Assembly (NCBI RefSeq): GCF_002585305.1
Contig: NZ_NUNF01000105.1
Location: 4,870 to 18,882, forward strand
Reading direction: 5' to 3'
Source of the DNA: Bacillus sp. AFS037270
GTDB lineage: Bacteria; Bacillota; Bacilli; Bacillales_B; DSM-18226
DNA length: 14,013 nucleotides
Shown here: positions 1 to 6,321 of the stretch, piece after piece
Numbering within the stretch: the stretch's first letter is position 1
Layout: the number at the start of each line of letters is the position of its first letter
Position numbers and translations under genes: made by a program
Notes under the pieces: generated by a model
Told to the model about the DNA's origin: nothing
What the model saw: only the letters and a program-made list of their open reading frames with translations
The model's database searches: none

Positions 1-62
1 CGTTCCATTGACCGTCCTAAACTAAAACTGTCTCTCTTGGGCAATGACGCGACCGATTCATT

Positions 63-1616
63 TTAATTCCACAACAACCGCAGCTGCTCCCTAATCCCAT
101 CAATTAAATCCAAAGGCCCTACACTGTAACTAGAAAGCGTCACGGACCTCTCTTCCCCTGCTCTGGCATGCAGATAACTCGCAGCAACCATCGACTCAAC
201 AGGAGAAGCACCTTGCGCTAAAAACGAAGTAATCATCCCCGTCAACACATCACCGCTCCCACCCTTGCCAAGCGCATCATGGCCATGAGGATTAATAAAC
301 ACATTGCCATCTGGGGTAGCAATAACCGACCGGTGTCCCTTTAACAACAAATAAACGCCGTAATCTTTCGCGAAAGTCTTCGCAATCCCTATTCGGTCCT
401 CTTCCACTTCTTTAACCGTCTTATTTAACAACCTCGCCATCTCGCCAGGATGGGGCGTAAAAATGACATCCCCTTTATATTGCCGTACCAAATTCAACTC
501 GTCCCGAAGCAAATACAAAGCATCTGCATCAACCACAACCGGCTGGGTGGTCAATAACGATATCAAGGATTTCATCCAAGCCTCACCACCAGGAAATCGG
601 CTAATCCCCGGACCCATCGCCACACTCGTAAATTGATGCAGTAAAGTTGAAAGTTGATCAATCGCCTTGATAGAAAAATGTCCTTCCTCATCCCGCAACG
701 GCAAATATAATGACTCAGGATTTTGTGCGGCAGCCATTGGATAGATACTCTCCGGTAACGCTAATGTGACTAGCCCTGCACCAGAATTGAGCGCTGCTTT
801 TGCCGAAAAAATCGGTGCACCAACATAGAACTTGGATCCCCCAACAACCAGAACATGACCAAATGTCCCCTTATGACCATCCTTTGGCCTTACCGGAACC
901 GATTTAGCAACTAGATCCTCCGTAATTAAACGCGGTAAATTTATACCCAAATCCTCAACTATTGATGGCGGCACGGAAATATCAACCGCCTTCCATTCAC
1001 CCACAAACTTTGGACCATCCTCTAAAAAGAACCCTTTTTTAGGAAAAACAAACGTCACTGTCATTGAAGCTTTGACTGCTGTCCCCTCTACCCTTCCGCT
1101 ATCACTGTTAACACCAGAAGGAATATCAACAGAGACAATTAGTTTTTTCCCTGCCTGTTCATTTATCATGGATATGATGGCTCCGAAAGGTTCCCTAACA
1201 GGCCCACTTACACCGGTCCCTAAAAGTGCGTCAACAATCACATCGGCCTGTTCTATTTCCAACTGAACCAAATCAAGCGCACTGTCATGTAAAAAAAGAA
1301 TCGGTAACTGCCGGTTCCGATAGACGTCAAAATGTACCTTCGCATCCCCTTTAATCTTATCAGGGGGTACAACCAAACCTAACTGCAAATCATATCCCAA
1401 ATCACACAGTCTTCTTGCAATAACAAATCCGTCCCCGCCATTATTCCCGCCCCCTGCGAGCACTAAAATACGCGGTTTCTCACAAGGAGAACCCGAAATA
1501 ATTTCCTCCACTACCCTTGCTCCAGCATTCTCCATTAAGACGATTCCCGGCAAGCCAAACTTGTCCATCGTATATTGGTCCATTTGCTGCATTTCTTTTT
1601 GACCTGCTATAAACAT
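63..1616 (-). CDS. nnr: Bifunctional NAD(P)H-hydrate epimerase / ADP-dependent NAD(P)H-hydrate dehydratase
   Basis: Repairs hydrated NADH/NADPH (NADHX/NADPHX) in the cytoplasm. The N-terminal YjeF_N-type epimerase interconverts R and S hydrates, and the C-terminal ribokinase-like dehydratase removes water from the S form using ADP. Seen in the 517-residue product: epimerase motifs NNGGDG (58-63), VDALLGTGVSG (129-139) and SVDIPSGVNSDSG (162-174); dehydratase motifs GHVLVVGGS (253-261), AMGPGI (333-338), VDADAL (362-367), TPHPGE (387-392) and GKGGSGDVL (450-458, with D456 at the catalytic Asp position). Both domains look complete and the length fits the fused bacterial family. The ATG start at 1616 follows an AGAAGGAG ribosome binding site at good spacing. 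Transcription diverges from the spore-protein gene. The stop codon lies near the window edge, and I see no terminator in bases 1-62. Function is confident from the paired domain signatures. Confidence 0.96.
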   Translation of the reverse strand: MFIAGQKEMQQMDQYTMDKFGLPGIVLMENAGARVVEEIISGSPCEKPRILVLAGGGNNGGDGFVIARRLCDLGYDLQLGLVVPPDKIKGDAKVHFDVYRNRQLPILFLHDSALDLVQLEIEQADVIVDALLGTGVSGPVREPFGAIISMINEQAGKKLIVSVDIPSGVNSDSGRVEGTAVKASMTVTFVFPKKGFFLEDGPKFVGEWKAVDISVPPSIVEDLGINLPRLITEDLVAKSVPVRPKDGHKGTFGHVLVVGGSKFYVGAPIFSAKAALNSGAGLVTLALPESIYPMAAAQNPESLYLPLRDEEGHFSIKAIDQLSTLLHQFTSVAMGPGISRFPGGEAWMKSLISLLTTQPVVVDADALYLLRDELNLVRQYKGDVIFTPHPGEMARLLNKTVKEVEEDRIGIAKTFAKDYGVYLLLKGHRSVIATPDGNVFINPHGHDALGKGGSGDVLTGMITSFLAQGASPVESMVAASYLHARAGEERSVTLSSYSVGPLDLIDGIREQLRLLWN

Positions 1617-1648
1617 TATACTCGCTCCTTCTTCCAGTCCTTTCCCTT

Positions 1649-1677
1649 ATTATAAACCTTACCCAAGCTCAAGACAG
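1649..1677 (-). promoter_or_regulatory. Probable sigma-A promoter of the NAD(P)HX repair gene
   Basis: On the minus strand a perfect TATAAT -10 (1649-1654) lies 17 nt downstream of CTGTCT (1672-1677), a weak -35 with 3 of 6 consensus bases. It sits 33 nt upstream of the ATG at 1616. The -10 is convincing, the -35 is not. Confidence 0.45.
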
Positions 1678-1689
1678 TTTAGATCCACA

Positions 1690-1721
1690 TGAATTTGAAA
1701 AAACAAATAGGTTAAATTATA
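1690..1721 (+). promoter_or_regulatory. Candidate forespore (sigma-G-type) promoter of the SASP gene
   Basis: TGAATT (1690-1695) resembles the sigma-G -35 consensus TGNATA. AATTATA (1715-1721) matches the -10 consensus CATNNTA at all but the first base. The gap between them is 19 nt. SASP genes are classically transcribed by sigma-G in the forespore, which makes this reading plausible, but the match is imperfect. Confidence 0.45.
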
Positions 1722-1724
1722 TAC

Positions 1725-1744
1725 GAGCAACTGTTTAGTTGCTC
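1725..1744 (+). promoter_or_regulatory. Perfect 8-bp hairpin in the 5' leader of the SASP gene
   Basis: GAGCAACT (1725-1732) and AGTTGCTC (1737-1744) form a perfect stem with a GTTT loop, followed by eight A residues. It is not a terminator in this direction (A tail) or the other (no T tail). It lies at or just after the expected transcription start, so it may cap the 5' end of the mRNA or act as an operator. That role is inference. Confidence 0.5.
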
Positions 1745-1771
1745 AAAAAAAATCGTCGGGAGTGATGTATC

Positions 1772-1966
1772 ATGGGTAGAAACAAACTTTTGGTTCCTGG
1801 TTCAGGCGATGTCCTTAATCAAATGAAAGAGGAAATTGCCAACGAGTTTGGAGTTCAACTTGGTGCTGATACGACCGCACGAGCAAACGGCTCAGTCGGC
1901 GGCGAAATGACCAAACGTTTGGTCGCATACGCTGAGCAAGCATTGCGAAATCAGCAAGGTCAATAA
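1772..1966 (+). CDS. Alpha/beta-type small acid-soluble spore protein (SASP)
   Basis: Coats and protects DNA in the dormant spore core and is degraded on germination by the GPR protease to supply amino acids. The 64-residue product has the family pattern from end to end: [14 protein letters not shown] near the N-terminus, the GPR recognition segment [12 protein letters not shown] (20-31, cut expected between E21 and I22), then the DNA-binding segment [15 protein letters not shown] (37-51). Length is typical. The ATG follows GGGAGTGAT at 1758-1766. The gene is monocistronic, with a candidate forespore promoter upstream and a strong terminator after the stop. Which SASP paralogue this is cannot be decided because the family is multi-copy and nearly uniform. 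It is strong evidence that the organism forms endospores. Confidence 0.97.
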   Translation: MGRNKLLVPGSGDVLNQMKEEIANEFGVQLGADTTARANGSVGGEMTKRLVAYAEQALRNQQGQ

Positions 1967-1982
1967 CCTATGCGATTTCAAA

Positions 1983-2010
1983 AGGGTGTCCTTATTTGGA
2001 CACCCTCTTT
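1983..2010 (+). terminator. Bidirectional intrinsic terminator between SASP and the convergent small gene
   Basis: AGGGTGTCC (1983-1991) pairs perfectly with GGACACCCT (1998-2006) around a 6-nt loop, followed by CTTTT on the plus strand. On the minus strand the same stem is followed by TTTT, so it can also stop transcription from the gene at 2020-2193. Confidence 0.88.
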
Positions 2011-2019
2011 TATCAACAT

Positions 2020-2193
2020 TTAATTGGCAAACAGAATTTTGATTTCGCTCTCCGCCTCCACCATCCTGCCAAACCGATATCCTTCAATTAGCACATGTCG
2101 TTCATGATCGGTTAAACGGCGGTTCCATTTTGTTTCTAAATACATAATCACTTCGTTATAAAAAATTTCCGGATAATCAAAAGGGGTATTCAT
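2020..2193 (-). CDS. Small unrecognised protein, 57 codons
   Basis: This short reading frame encodes a 57-residue soluble-looking protein beginning MNTPFDYPEIFYNEV and ending IKILFAN. Support for it being real is the very strong AAAGGAGGAG ribosome binding site about 9 nt before the ATG at 2193, and a stop codon placed 10 nt before the shared convergent terminator. The middle (TKWNRRLTDHERHVLIEGYRF is split here as TKWNRRLTDHE and RHVLIEGYRF) is charged and probably helical. There is no signal peptide, membrane segment or cysteine. I do not recognise the family. Convergence with the spore-protein gene does not by itself say it is sporulation-linked. Confidence 0.72.
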   Translation of the reverse strand: MNTPFDYPEIFYNEVIMYLETKWNRRLTDHERHVLIEGYRFGRMVEAESEIKILFAN

Positions 2194-2490
2194 CAAATTC
2201 TTCTCCTCCTTTTCTTAATCGCCTTTGCTTTTATCCATCATGTCCAAAATCTCGACTATTTAAAATAGGATGACCGCAAACACGGCGAAAAATCATAAAC
2301 GAGATTTGGAATAATCCCTTTTATAATAAATTATGCAAGAACTTAAAATCTGTATAGTCCAATAACAGTAGGCAAGAATCATTATTTTTTTAAAATAGGG
2401 AACAATAGTTGTGAAACTGGTTGTAAACTATGTAAACTGGCAGAAACCGGTTTATGATTATTATATTATGGGAAAGCGGTGAACGTGTTT
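2194..2490. other. Intergenic region with repeated AAACTGG/TGTAAAC elements
   Basis: Nearly 300 nt without a supportable gene, between divergently read small genes. The left part is AT-rich and featureless to my eye. The right part (2414-2453) holds tandem TGTAAAC (2422-2428 and 2431-2437, 9 nt apart), AAACTGG twice (2414-2420, 2434-2440), and the perfect palindrome AAACCGGTTT (2444-2453). TATGAT (2453-2458) directly after could be a -10 for the gene at 2491, so the repeats are placed where a regulator could act. No clear -35 accompanies it. Confidence 0.4.
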
Positions 2491-2784
2491 ATGAATCAGG
2501 ATTTTTCAATCAATCACGAACAGATGCCTAACTTTAAAAGTCATGAAGAAGCACGCACTTATTTCAAAAACCTTTACGGCGATCGGTTTTTACTAAGAGG
2601 AACAGATATTCGCGAGGGAACAAAAGTCACCATGTATCATCTTGTGAAAAATCCTGAGGTATATCAGCCATATATGGAAAGTTTTTCTCATGAGGTGAAA
2701 CATGAAATTACAAACATGGATGTCTTTAAAAGCTATAATACGATTGAAATAGATGAAAATGGAAACGTTCATTTTCAATCTTAA
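2491..2784 (+). CDS. Unrecognised small protein, 97 aa
   Basis: A soluble, charged protein of 97 residues with no signal peptide or membrane segment. The visible composition is mixed helix/strand: FKSHEEARTYFKNLYGDRFLL, then GTKVTMYHLVKNPEVYQPYME, a histidine-rich HEVKHEITN stretch, and a short C-terminal strand-like IEIDENGNVHFQS. A GTG at 2479 in frame gives four more residues, but AGCGGTGA (2475-2482) sits 8 nt before the ATG at 2491, which I prefer. The stop is followed by an A-rich stretch and, about 95 nt on, a clear terminator at 2878-2901. I cannot assign a family. The first gene of an AT-rich group of orphan-like small genes. Confidence 0.7.
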   Translation: MNQDFSINHEQMPNFKSHEEARTYFKNLYGDRFLLRGTDIREGTKVTMYHLVKNPEVYQPYMESFSHEVKHEITNMDVFKSYNTIEIDENGNVHFQS

Positions 2785-3118
2785 CAAAGAAAAAAGGGAG
2801 CATTATAAGTGTAACGGGTTCCTAATCTATCGGAATACGTGAACTTGTACCTGAAAATATAAAATGCAAATGAACTTGCACCACAAAATGTGGTGCTTTT
2901 TGAATGTGAAAATAAAATAGCCCAATCATAATTGAACTTAGCTGCTTCAAAATTTAATTTCGAAGCTTTCTTTTACTAACGCCTCCGTAAGTTTAACAAA
3001 CCCCTTCTCTTTTACTGCACATTTAGTTGGTACCGTTCAACATTAAAATAAGTTTTTTTATTTTTACGTTCTTTATTATCCTTTATTCCATACGCTTATT
3101 AATGGGGAGTGAAAACTA
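2785..3118. other. Intergenic region, 334 nt, terminator plus weaker hairpin
   Basis: Contains the terminator at 2878-2901, a near-repeat (GTGAACTTGTACC at 2839-2851 against ATGAACTTGCACC at 2870-2882), and a weaker hairpin GCTTC (2944-2948) / GAAGC (2962-2966) followed by T-rich sequence. At 2809 a GTG directly followed by TAA sits after a GGGAG; this is a start-stop and encodes nothing. No gene is supported. The last 80 nt are AT-rich and must contain the promoter for the gene at 3119, but I cannot place it. Confidence 0.5.
2878..2901 (+). terminator. Intrinsic terminator
   Basis: GCACCAC (2878-2884) pairs with GTGGTGC (2890-2896) around AAAAT, followed by TTTTT. It probably ends the transcript of the gene at 2491-2784, from which it is 94 nt away. 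Confidence 0.85.
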
Positions 3119-3415
3119 ATGCAAAATGAGAAGTTTGATATCGAGATACTTAAATTAATTGAGAATAAACTTGATTATATTTACTCTATAGCTAAATCTA
3201 ATTACAATGATAACCCCGAATTAATGGATACTATTGAAAATTTAGCTCAGGTAGCAAATATCTTTGCAAAAAGTAGAATTCAAGAATTAAAAGGTCATGT
3301 CATAACCTCCAGTCCACAAGGATTCATAGTGTCTAAAATAGCTAACTCATATTCAAGAATGCAAAATTATGAGAAGCAAAAAAAAGATATTAACGTTCCG
3401 CCTTGGAAGCTTTAA
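3119..3415 (+). CDS. Unrecognised small protein, 98 aa, helical
   Basis: A 98-residue soluble protein without cysteines or membrane segment. Residues 5-60 look almost wholly helical (for example DIEILKLIENKLDYIYSIAK and ELMDTIENLAQVANIFAK), then a short turn with VITSSPQGFIVSKIANSY and a basic tail ending VPPWKL. A coiled-coil or helical-bundle binding protein is a reasonable structural guess. The ATG follows GGGGAGTGA at good spacing. A terminator hairpin begins inside the last codons and overlaps the stop, so the gene seems to be transcribed alone. Strongly AT-rich compared with the flanking metabolic genes. No family recognised. Confidence 0.72.
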   Translation: MQNEKFDIEILKLIENKLDYIYSIAKSNYNDNPELMDTIENLAQVANIFAKSRIQELKGHVITSSPQGFIVSKIANSYSRMQNYEKQKKDINVPPWKL

Positions 3416-3428
3416 TGCTTCTTTTTTT
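3406..3428 (+). terminator. Intrinsic terminator overlapping the stop codon
   Basis: GAAGC (3406-3410) pairs with GCTTC (3417-3421), with the TAA stop of the 98-residue gene (3413-3415) in the loop, followed by seven T residues. The stem is short (5 bp) but the T tract is good. Confidence 0.65.
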
Positions 3429-3574
3429 GTTCTAAAGACCATTACTTTTTTTATACATGTCCCCATATTCTTAAACTCAAGCACAAAATTAAGAAAACTT
3501 GAAATAATTATTGCGAATTTAAAGGAAAAAACAACCTATATGTCGAAATTATTATAGATAAAGGGGTTGACCCA

Positions 3575-3787
3575 ATGAATAAAGTGGATTTACTAAAAAA
3601 TCTTCGCAATGCCAGTCGAGGTAATTTTTTTTCAACAGAGATTCCTAAGGCTTCTAACGAGAATAAAAAAAAGATTGAAGAATGGGTTGGAGAATTAGAG
3701 AGTGAAGGAAAAATCAAGTTGAGAGAATGTGTACAGCGAGAAGACTCAATTTATTTACACGGAATAATTAAGTATGCATCGGAATAA
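3575..3787 (+). CDS. Unrecognised small basic protein, 70 aa
   Basis: The 70-residue product reads as helix (MNKVDLLKNLRNAS), a short FFSTEIP segment, a long charged helix (NENKKKIEEWVGELESEGK), then two strand-like segments (KIKLRECV and SIYLHGIIKYA). That order resembles a small winged-helix fold, but this is only a pattern impression. AAAGGGGTTGA (3559-3569) lies about 5 nt before the ATG. It follows the 98-residue gene on the same strand, separated by its terminator and about 160 nt, so co-transcription is unlikely. I see no convincing terminator of its own. No family recognised. Confidence 0.65.
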   Translation: MNKVDLLKNLRNASRGNFFSTEIPKASNENKKKIEEWVGELESEGKIKLRECVQREDSIYLHGIIKYASE

Positions 3788-3874
3788 TCCGGTGCTACTT
3801 GCAAGATCGGACTTAATGTCATAATAGCATCAAAAGAAAAAGCCAACAAAAGTTGACCTTTAACTTTTTTATCA

Positions 3875-4147
3875 TTAAATTTCATTTCTAATCAAAAAAT
3901 CTATTTGTTTTTGTGAAAGTTGCTCACGATCAATCTCAATATCTTTCCCGCTGCCAATCAAAACAAGATCATCGTGACTTGATATCGGTTTTCTTCCTCT
4001 TGGTACAGATTCTGTATATTTCTTCCACTCACCATTAATCTTTGCGAGTGAGACATCACCTCTTTTCATCATCAAACCATCTATACTTTTCGGCATCATC
4101 AAACCTTTTATAAATTGTTTATTTGAAAAATAAAAATCTTCTTCCAT
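3875..4147 (-). CDS. Unrecognised small protein, 90 aa
   Basis: A 90-residue soluble protein starting MEEDFYFSNKQFIKGLMMPK. It contains repeated GLMM (16-18 and 25-27 region), a basic stretch VPRGRKPISSH, a strand-like DDLVLIGSGKDIEID and a C-terminal helix. AAGGAGATG sits about 7 nt before the ATG at 4147, a strong ribosome binding site. Downstream, AAAGTT (3849-3854) / AACTTT (3862-3867) followed by T residues lies on the plus strand, so it would serve the gene at 3575 rather than this one. No family recognised. It closes the AT-rich small-gene patch. Confidence 0.68.
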   Translation of the reverse strand: MEEDFYFSNKQFIKGLMMPKSIDGLMMKRGDVSLAKINGEWKKYTESVPRGRKPISSHDDLVLIGSGKDIEIDREQLSQKQIDFLIRNEI

Positions 4148-4211
4148 TTTTTCATCTCCTTATTAGTTATTAGTATAACCCATTATTTTAAGTGCCTTCC
4201 CTCTTTAAATA

Positions 4212-4943
4212 TTACATTGTAGTTTCTTTTCCAACTAATTTTCGAATGAAATGAATAAGGAAGGTACTTAAGAAAATTCCAATTAGGATACTAAAAAACA
4301 CTAATTCATCCATATGGAATCCAAAAGCCGAAACAATCATTTTTACCCCAATAATCGCTACAAGGATAAAAGCCGTTGTCTCGAATTCGGGCACTTTTTC
4401 GATAAGTGCAAGAAAAAGGTGCGCGACTCCCCGCATCATCAAAATTCCGATGACTCCACCAAGCAGTAAAATCCACTCTTGATTTGAGACGCCAAACGCG
4501 GCAATGACACTGTCAAAACTAAAGGCTATGTCCATCAGCTCTACCGTTAACACGGTCCGCCAGAAGCCTTTCTTTCGACTTTGAACTTCGTCATCCTCTT
4601 CATTTTTAGTTAAAAAGTTTTGAAATACAATCCAAAGCAGATAGTGACCGCCGATTATTTTTATCCAAGGGATAGTTGTTAGAGTTACGCCAATCCCAAT
4701 TGCTATTATTCGAAAAAAATAAGCCCCAAATATCCCATAAAATAAGGCTTTCCTTTGCTGTTTCTTCGGAAGATGTTTGACCATCACCGCTAAAACAAGG
4801 GCATTATCAGCAGACAGCAGGCCCTCTAGGATAATCAAGGTACCAATTACTCCCCAGCTGGCTGGATTCGTAAATACCTCATTAAAGGCCTCCAGTGAAA
4901 AAATCGTACTGTAACTATTTAATATTCCTTGTAAGAAGTCCAT
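4212..4943 (-). CDS. TerC-family integral membrane protein, probable manganese exporter
   Basis: A 243-residue multi-pass membrane protein of the TerC family (B. subtilis relatives are MeeF/YceF, MeeY/YkoY and YjbE, linked to Mn(II) export). Seen: about seven hydrophobic segments (roughly 28-55, 66-88, 93-110, 128-152, 156-180, 187-206, 213-234). The two paired acidic signatures of the family are present: EGLLSADNALVLA (40-52, with E40, D46, N47) and ELMDIAFSFDSVIAAFG (135-151, with E135, D138, D144). A charged loop (113-126) separates the halves. The ATG at 4943 follows GGGAG, 12 nt away, a little long. I see no yybP-ykoY manganese riboswitch in the 110-nt leader. A separate promoter lies upstream, so it is probably a single-gene unit. 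Metal export at the cell membrane is inferred from the family. Confidence 0.9.
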   Translation of the reverse strand: MDFLQGILNSYSTIFSLEAFNEVFTNPASWGVIGTLIILEGLLSADNALVLAVMVKHLPKKQQRKALFYGIFGAYFFRIIAIGIGVTLTTIPWIKIIGGHYLLWIVFQNFLTKNEEDDEVQSRKKGFWRTVLTVELMDIAFSFDSVIAAFGVSNQEWILLLGGVIGILMMRGVAHLFLALIEKVPEFETTAFILVAIIGVKMIVSAFGFHMDELVFFSILIGIFLSTFLIHFIRKLVGKETTM

Positions 4944-5032
4944 CTGGATTTATTTCTCCCTTTCCCATTCCAGTAATGTTTGTCCCAATTTAACAGGTTT
5001 GTCTCCTTACTTAAATGTATGAAAGGCTTATG

Positions 5033-5060
5033 AATATATGACTGGCATTCTTTAACACAA
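5033..5060 (-). promoter_or_regulatory. Possible promoter of the TerC-family gene
   Basis: Minus strand: TTGTGT (5055-5060), 16-nt gap, TATATT (5033-5038). The -10 matches 5 of 6, the -35 only 3 of 6. It touches the T tail of the upstream gene's terminator, so the gene would be re-initiated right after termination. Confidence 0.35.
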
Positions 5061-5101
5061 AAAAAGCCTGTACTCCTCAAAGCAAACGGAGTACAGGCTT
5101 T
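5059..5101 (-). terminator. Strong intrinsic terminator of the FMN reductase gene
   Basis: A perfect 14-bp stem (5063-5076 with 5088-5101, core GCCTGTACTCC) with an 11-nt loop, followed on the minus strand by a T tract. It starts 5 nt after the reductase stop codon. Confidence 0.95.
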
Positions 5102-5106
5102 AGTTC

Positions 5107-5646
5107 TTATTCTTTAATCAAGTCAATAAACCGCTCAACGACCTCATCAACAAATTTAACTGTTGCTTCATCTGCTAGGCGACCTGTTTTCTCATCGAAT
5201 TTAGCCATAGCTTGGTTAATGAGAATCTCATTGCCAACTGGCGATAAAAGCTTTACTTGTAAAGCAGTTAAAATTTGACGCAACTGAAGCTGAGCACGTA
5301 AAGTTCCCATTAACCCGGTGGCAGCCCCTGCATTCATAACCGGCTTGCCAATTAGCACCTTATCCACACGTGATAACCAATCAAGTGCATTTTTTAAGAC
5401 TCCTGGAATCGACCAGTTATATTCTGGAGTAATGATAATCACTCCGTCCGCTTCTTTTACCTTCTGTTTAAACTCCAATACAGAATCAGCAGGATTGAGT
5501 TCTTCATCCTGGTTATAATGCGGGAGCACACCAAGATCTAGTACTTCTAAATCAAATTTATTAGCGAAACGCTCCTGAATCGTGTAAGCCAATTGCTTGT
5601 TATATGAATCTTTCCGTAAACTGCCCACAAGTGCTACGATTTTCAT
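5107..5646 (-). CDS. NADPH-dependent FMN reductase / azoreductase-like flavoprotein
   Basis: A cytoplasmic flavodoxin-fold oxidoreductase of 179 residues (PF03358 type; B. subtilis YhdA, a chromate/azo-compound reductase, is a likely relative). It is expected to bind FMN and transfer two electrons from NAD(P)H to quinones, azo dyes or chromate; the natural substrate is not shown by sequence. Motifs: phosphate-binding GSLRKDSYN (8-16) after the first strand, TPEYNWSIPGVLKNALDW (73-90) which packs on the isoalloxazine ring, and the AGAATGLMGTLRAQLQLR segment (106-123). Length is normal. AAAGGTGG lies 8 nt before the ATG. It has its own near-consensus promoter and strong terminator, so it is monocistronic. 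Confidence 0.9.
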   Translation of the reverse strand: MKIVALVGSLRKDSYNKQLAYTIQERFANKFDLEVLDLGVLPHYNQDEELNPADSVLEFKQKVKEADGVIIITPEYNWSIPGVLKNALDWLSRVDKVLIGKPVMNAGAATGLMGTLRAQLQLRQILTALQVKLLSPVGNEILINQAMAKFDEKTGRLADEATVKFVDEVVERFIDLIKE

Positions 5647-5679
5647 TCTTATTCCACCTTTTTCCTATGTAATAAGTTG

Positions 5680-5708
5680 ATTATAGAAATAATAATTTAA
5701 AAATTCAA
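5680..5708 (-). promoter_or_regulatory. Sigma-A promoter of the FMN reductase gene
   Basis: Minus strand: TTGAAT (5703-5708), exact 17-nt spacer, TATAAT (5680-5685). Four of six at -35 and six of six at -10. It lies 34 nt upstream of the ATG at 5646, the clearest promoter in the window. Confidence 0.72.
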
Positions 5709-5727
5709 TTTTCTTGCTTGCACTAGT

Positions 5728-5757
5728 AAGAAAAGCGGAAGGCGCCTGGAGCTGGAC
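5728..5757. repeat. Intergenic repeat copy, truncated (AAGAAAAGCGxAAGGCGC family)
   Basis: The first 18 bases match those of the element at 13965-14013 with one difference (G for C at base 11), after which the two diverge. From memory, elements of this type are scattered between genes in many Bacillaceae genomes. This copy lacks the CGGCGACAAGCACAAGACGAGC part seen in the other (written here over 20 as CGGCGACAAGCA plus CAAGACGAGC). Confidence 0.6.
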
Positions 5758-5795
5758 AATTCTCGAAGTCGAATTTTATTCTTATCTTTAAGAAA

Positions 5796-5824
5796 AGCCG
5801 ATTTCTTTTAGAAACCGGCTTTTT
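5796..5824 (-). terminator. Intrinsic terminator of the membrane-protein pair
   Basis: AGCCGATTTCT (5796-5806) pairs with AGAAACCGGCT (5810-5820), with one G-U wobble on the minus strand, followed there by TTTTCTT. It begins about 6 nt after the stop of the gene ending at 5827. T residues also follow on the plus strand. Confidence 0.85.
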
Positions 5825-5826
5825 AA

Positions 5827-6321
5827 TCATTTGAAAATAGTGGCAACAACCTGATCGTATGTCATCTTACTGTCGACCACGAAAACACCTGGGCGTAATT
5901 TGTTTTCCAGCCCTTTCGCCTCGATATCCTTTGAAAAATCAAAGGCGTTCTTAACAATATTCGCGGATACAAGGATTCTTCCTACATCAATACTGGTCAT
6001 TCCGTCTGCTACATTAATGACAACACGTGTTTCTGTTTTAGCTGCGTCGGTAGCTGCAGGAGCCGCTTTTGTTTGAACTGATGCCTTGGCATCCTGCACT
6101 TGCTTATCATTTTCAGCCTTCGTTTGGACGACATAGCCCTTTGCTTCCAGCTGTGTTTTCATTTCATCATCAGATGGCTGAACCTTCTCAGTTGAAGTAG
6201 TGACTGATGATTTAGCAGTTGCATTGGCAACATCATTTTTTCCCGAAAGATAAATTGCGCCACAAATTGTGGTGGTAATCAGCATACCGGCTGCAAAACT
6301 GCTAAGTAAATTAATTTTCAT
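5827..6321 (-). CDS. Single-pass membrane protein with MltG/LysM-like extracytoplasmic domain
   Basis: The 164-residue product has a short basic N-terminus, one membrane segment (about 7-27, LLSSFAAGMLITTTICGAIYL), a low-complexity Ala/Thr/Lys/Gln linker (about 30-100), and a C-terminal domain of about 60 residues: VVINVADGMTSIDVGRILV...IVKNAFDF...LRPGVFVVDSKMTYDQVVATIF. That domain resembles the N-terminal LysM-like part of the endolytic transglycosylase MltG, including the G-M-[ST]...I...L...I pattern. The catalytic transglycosylase domain is absent, so it probably binds peptidoglycan or a partner outside the membrane. The in-frame TTG at 6327 is an alternative start; I chose ATG at 6321, with AAAGG 6 nt before it. 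It overlaps the preceding gene by 11 nt, suggesting translational coupling. It may correspond to B. subtilis YqzC (from memory, uncertain). Confidence 0.82.
   Translation of the reverse strand: MKINLLSSFAAGMLITTTICGAIYLSGKNDVANATAKSSVTTSTEKVQPSDDEMKTQLEAKGYVVQTKAENDKQVQDAKASVQTKAAPAATDAAKTETRVVINVADGMTSIDVGRILVSANIVKNAFDFSKDIEAKGLENKLRPGVFVVDSKMTYDQVVATIFK

Noticed and set aside
1..62. Start of another gene downstream of the NAD(P)HX repair gene
   Set aside because: A minus-strand ATG here reaches a stop after 14 codons, and no ribosome binding site or terminator is visible.
2796..2814. GGGAG followed by GTG-TAA at 2809
   Set aside because: A start directly followed by stop; no leader peptide is encoded, and nothing regulated lies close downstream.
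3369..3557. Open frame of 62 codons on the plus strand
   Set aside because: It starts inside the 98-residue gene, runs through its terminator, has no ribosome binding site and no sensible composition.
3119..3787. Toxin-antitoxin pair
   Set aside because: The two small genes are separated by a terminator and about 160 nt, and neither shows toxin or antitoxin motifs.
3849..3870. AAAGTT/AACTTT hairpin with T tail as terminator of the gene at 3575
   Set aside because: Six A/T-rich pairs only; too weak to list as a feature.
4944..5060. Possible yybP-ykoY manganese riboswitch before the TerC-family gene
   Set aside because: The leader is short and I find none of the conserved riboswitch segments; only a weak promoter is supportable.
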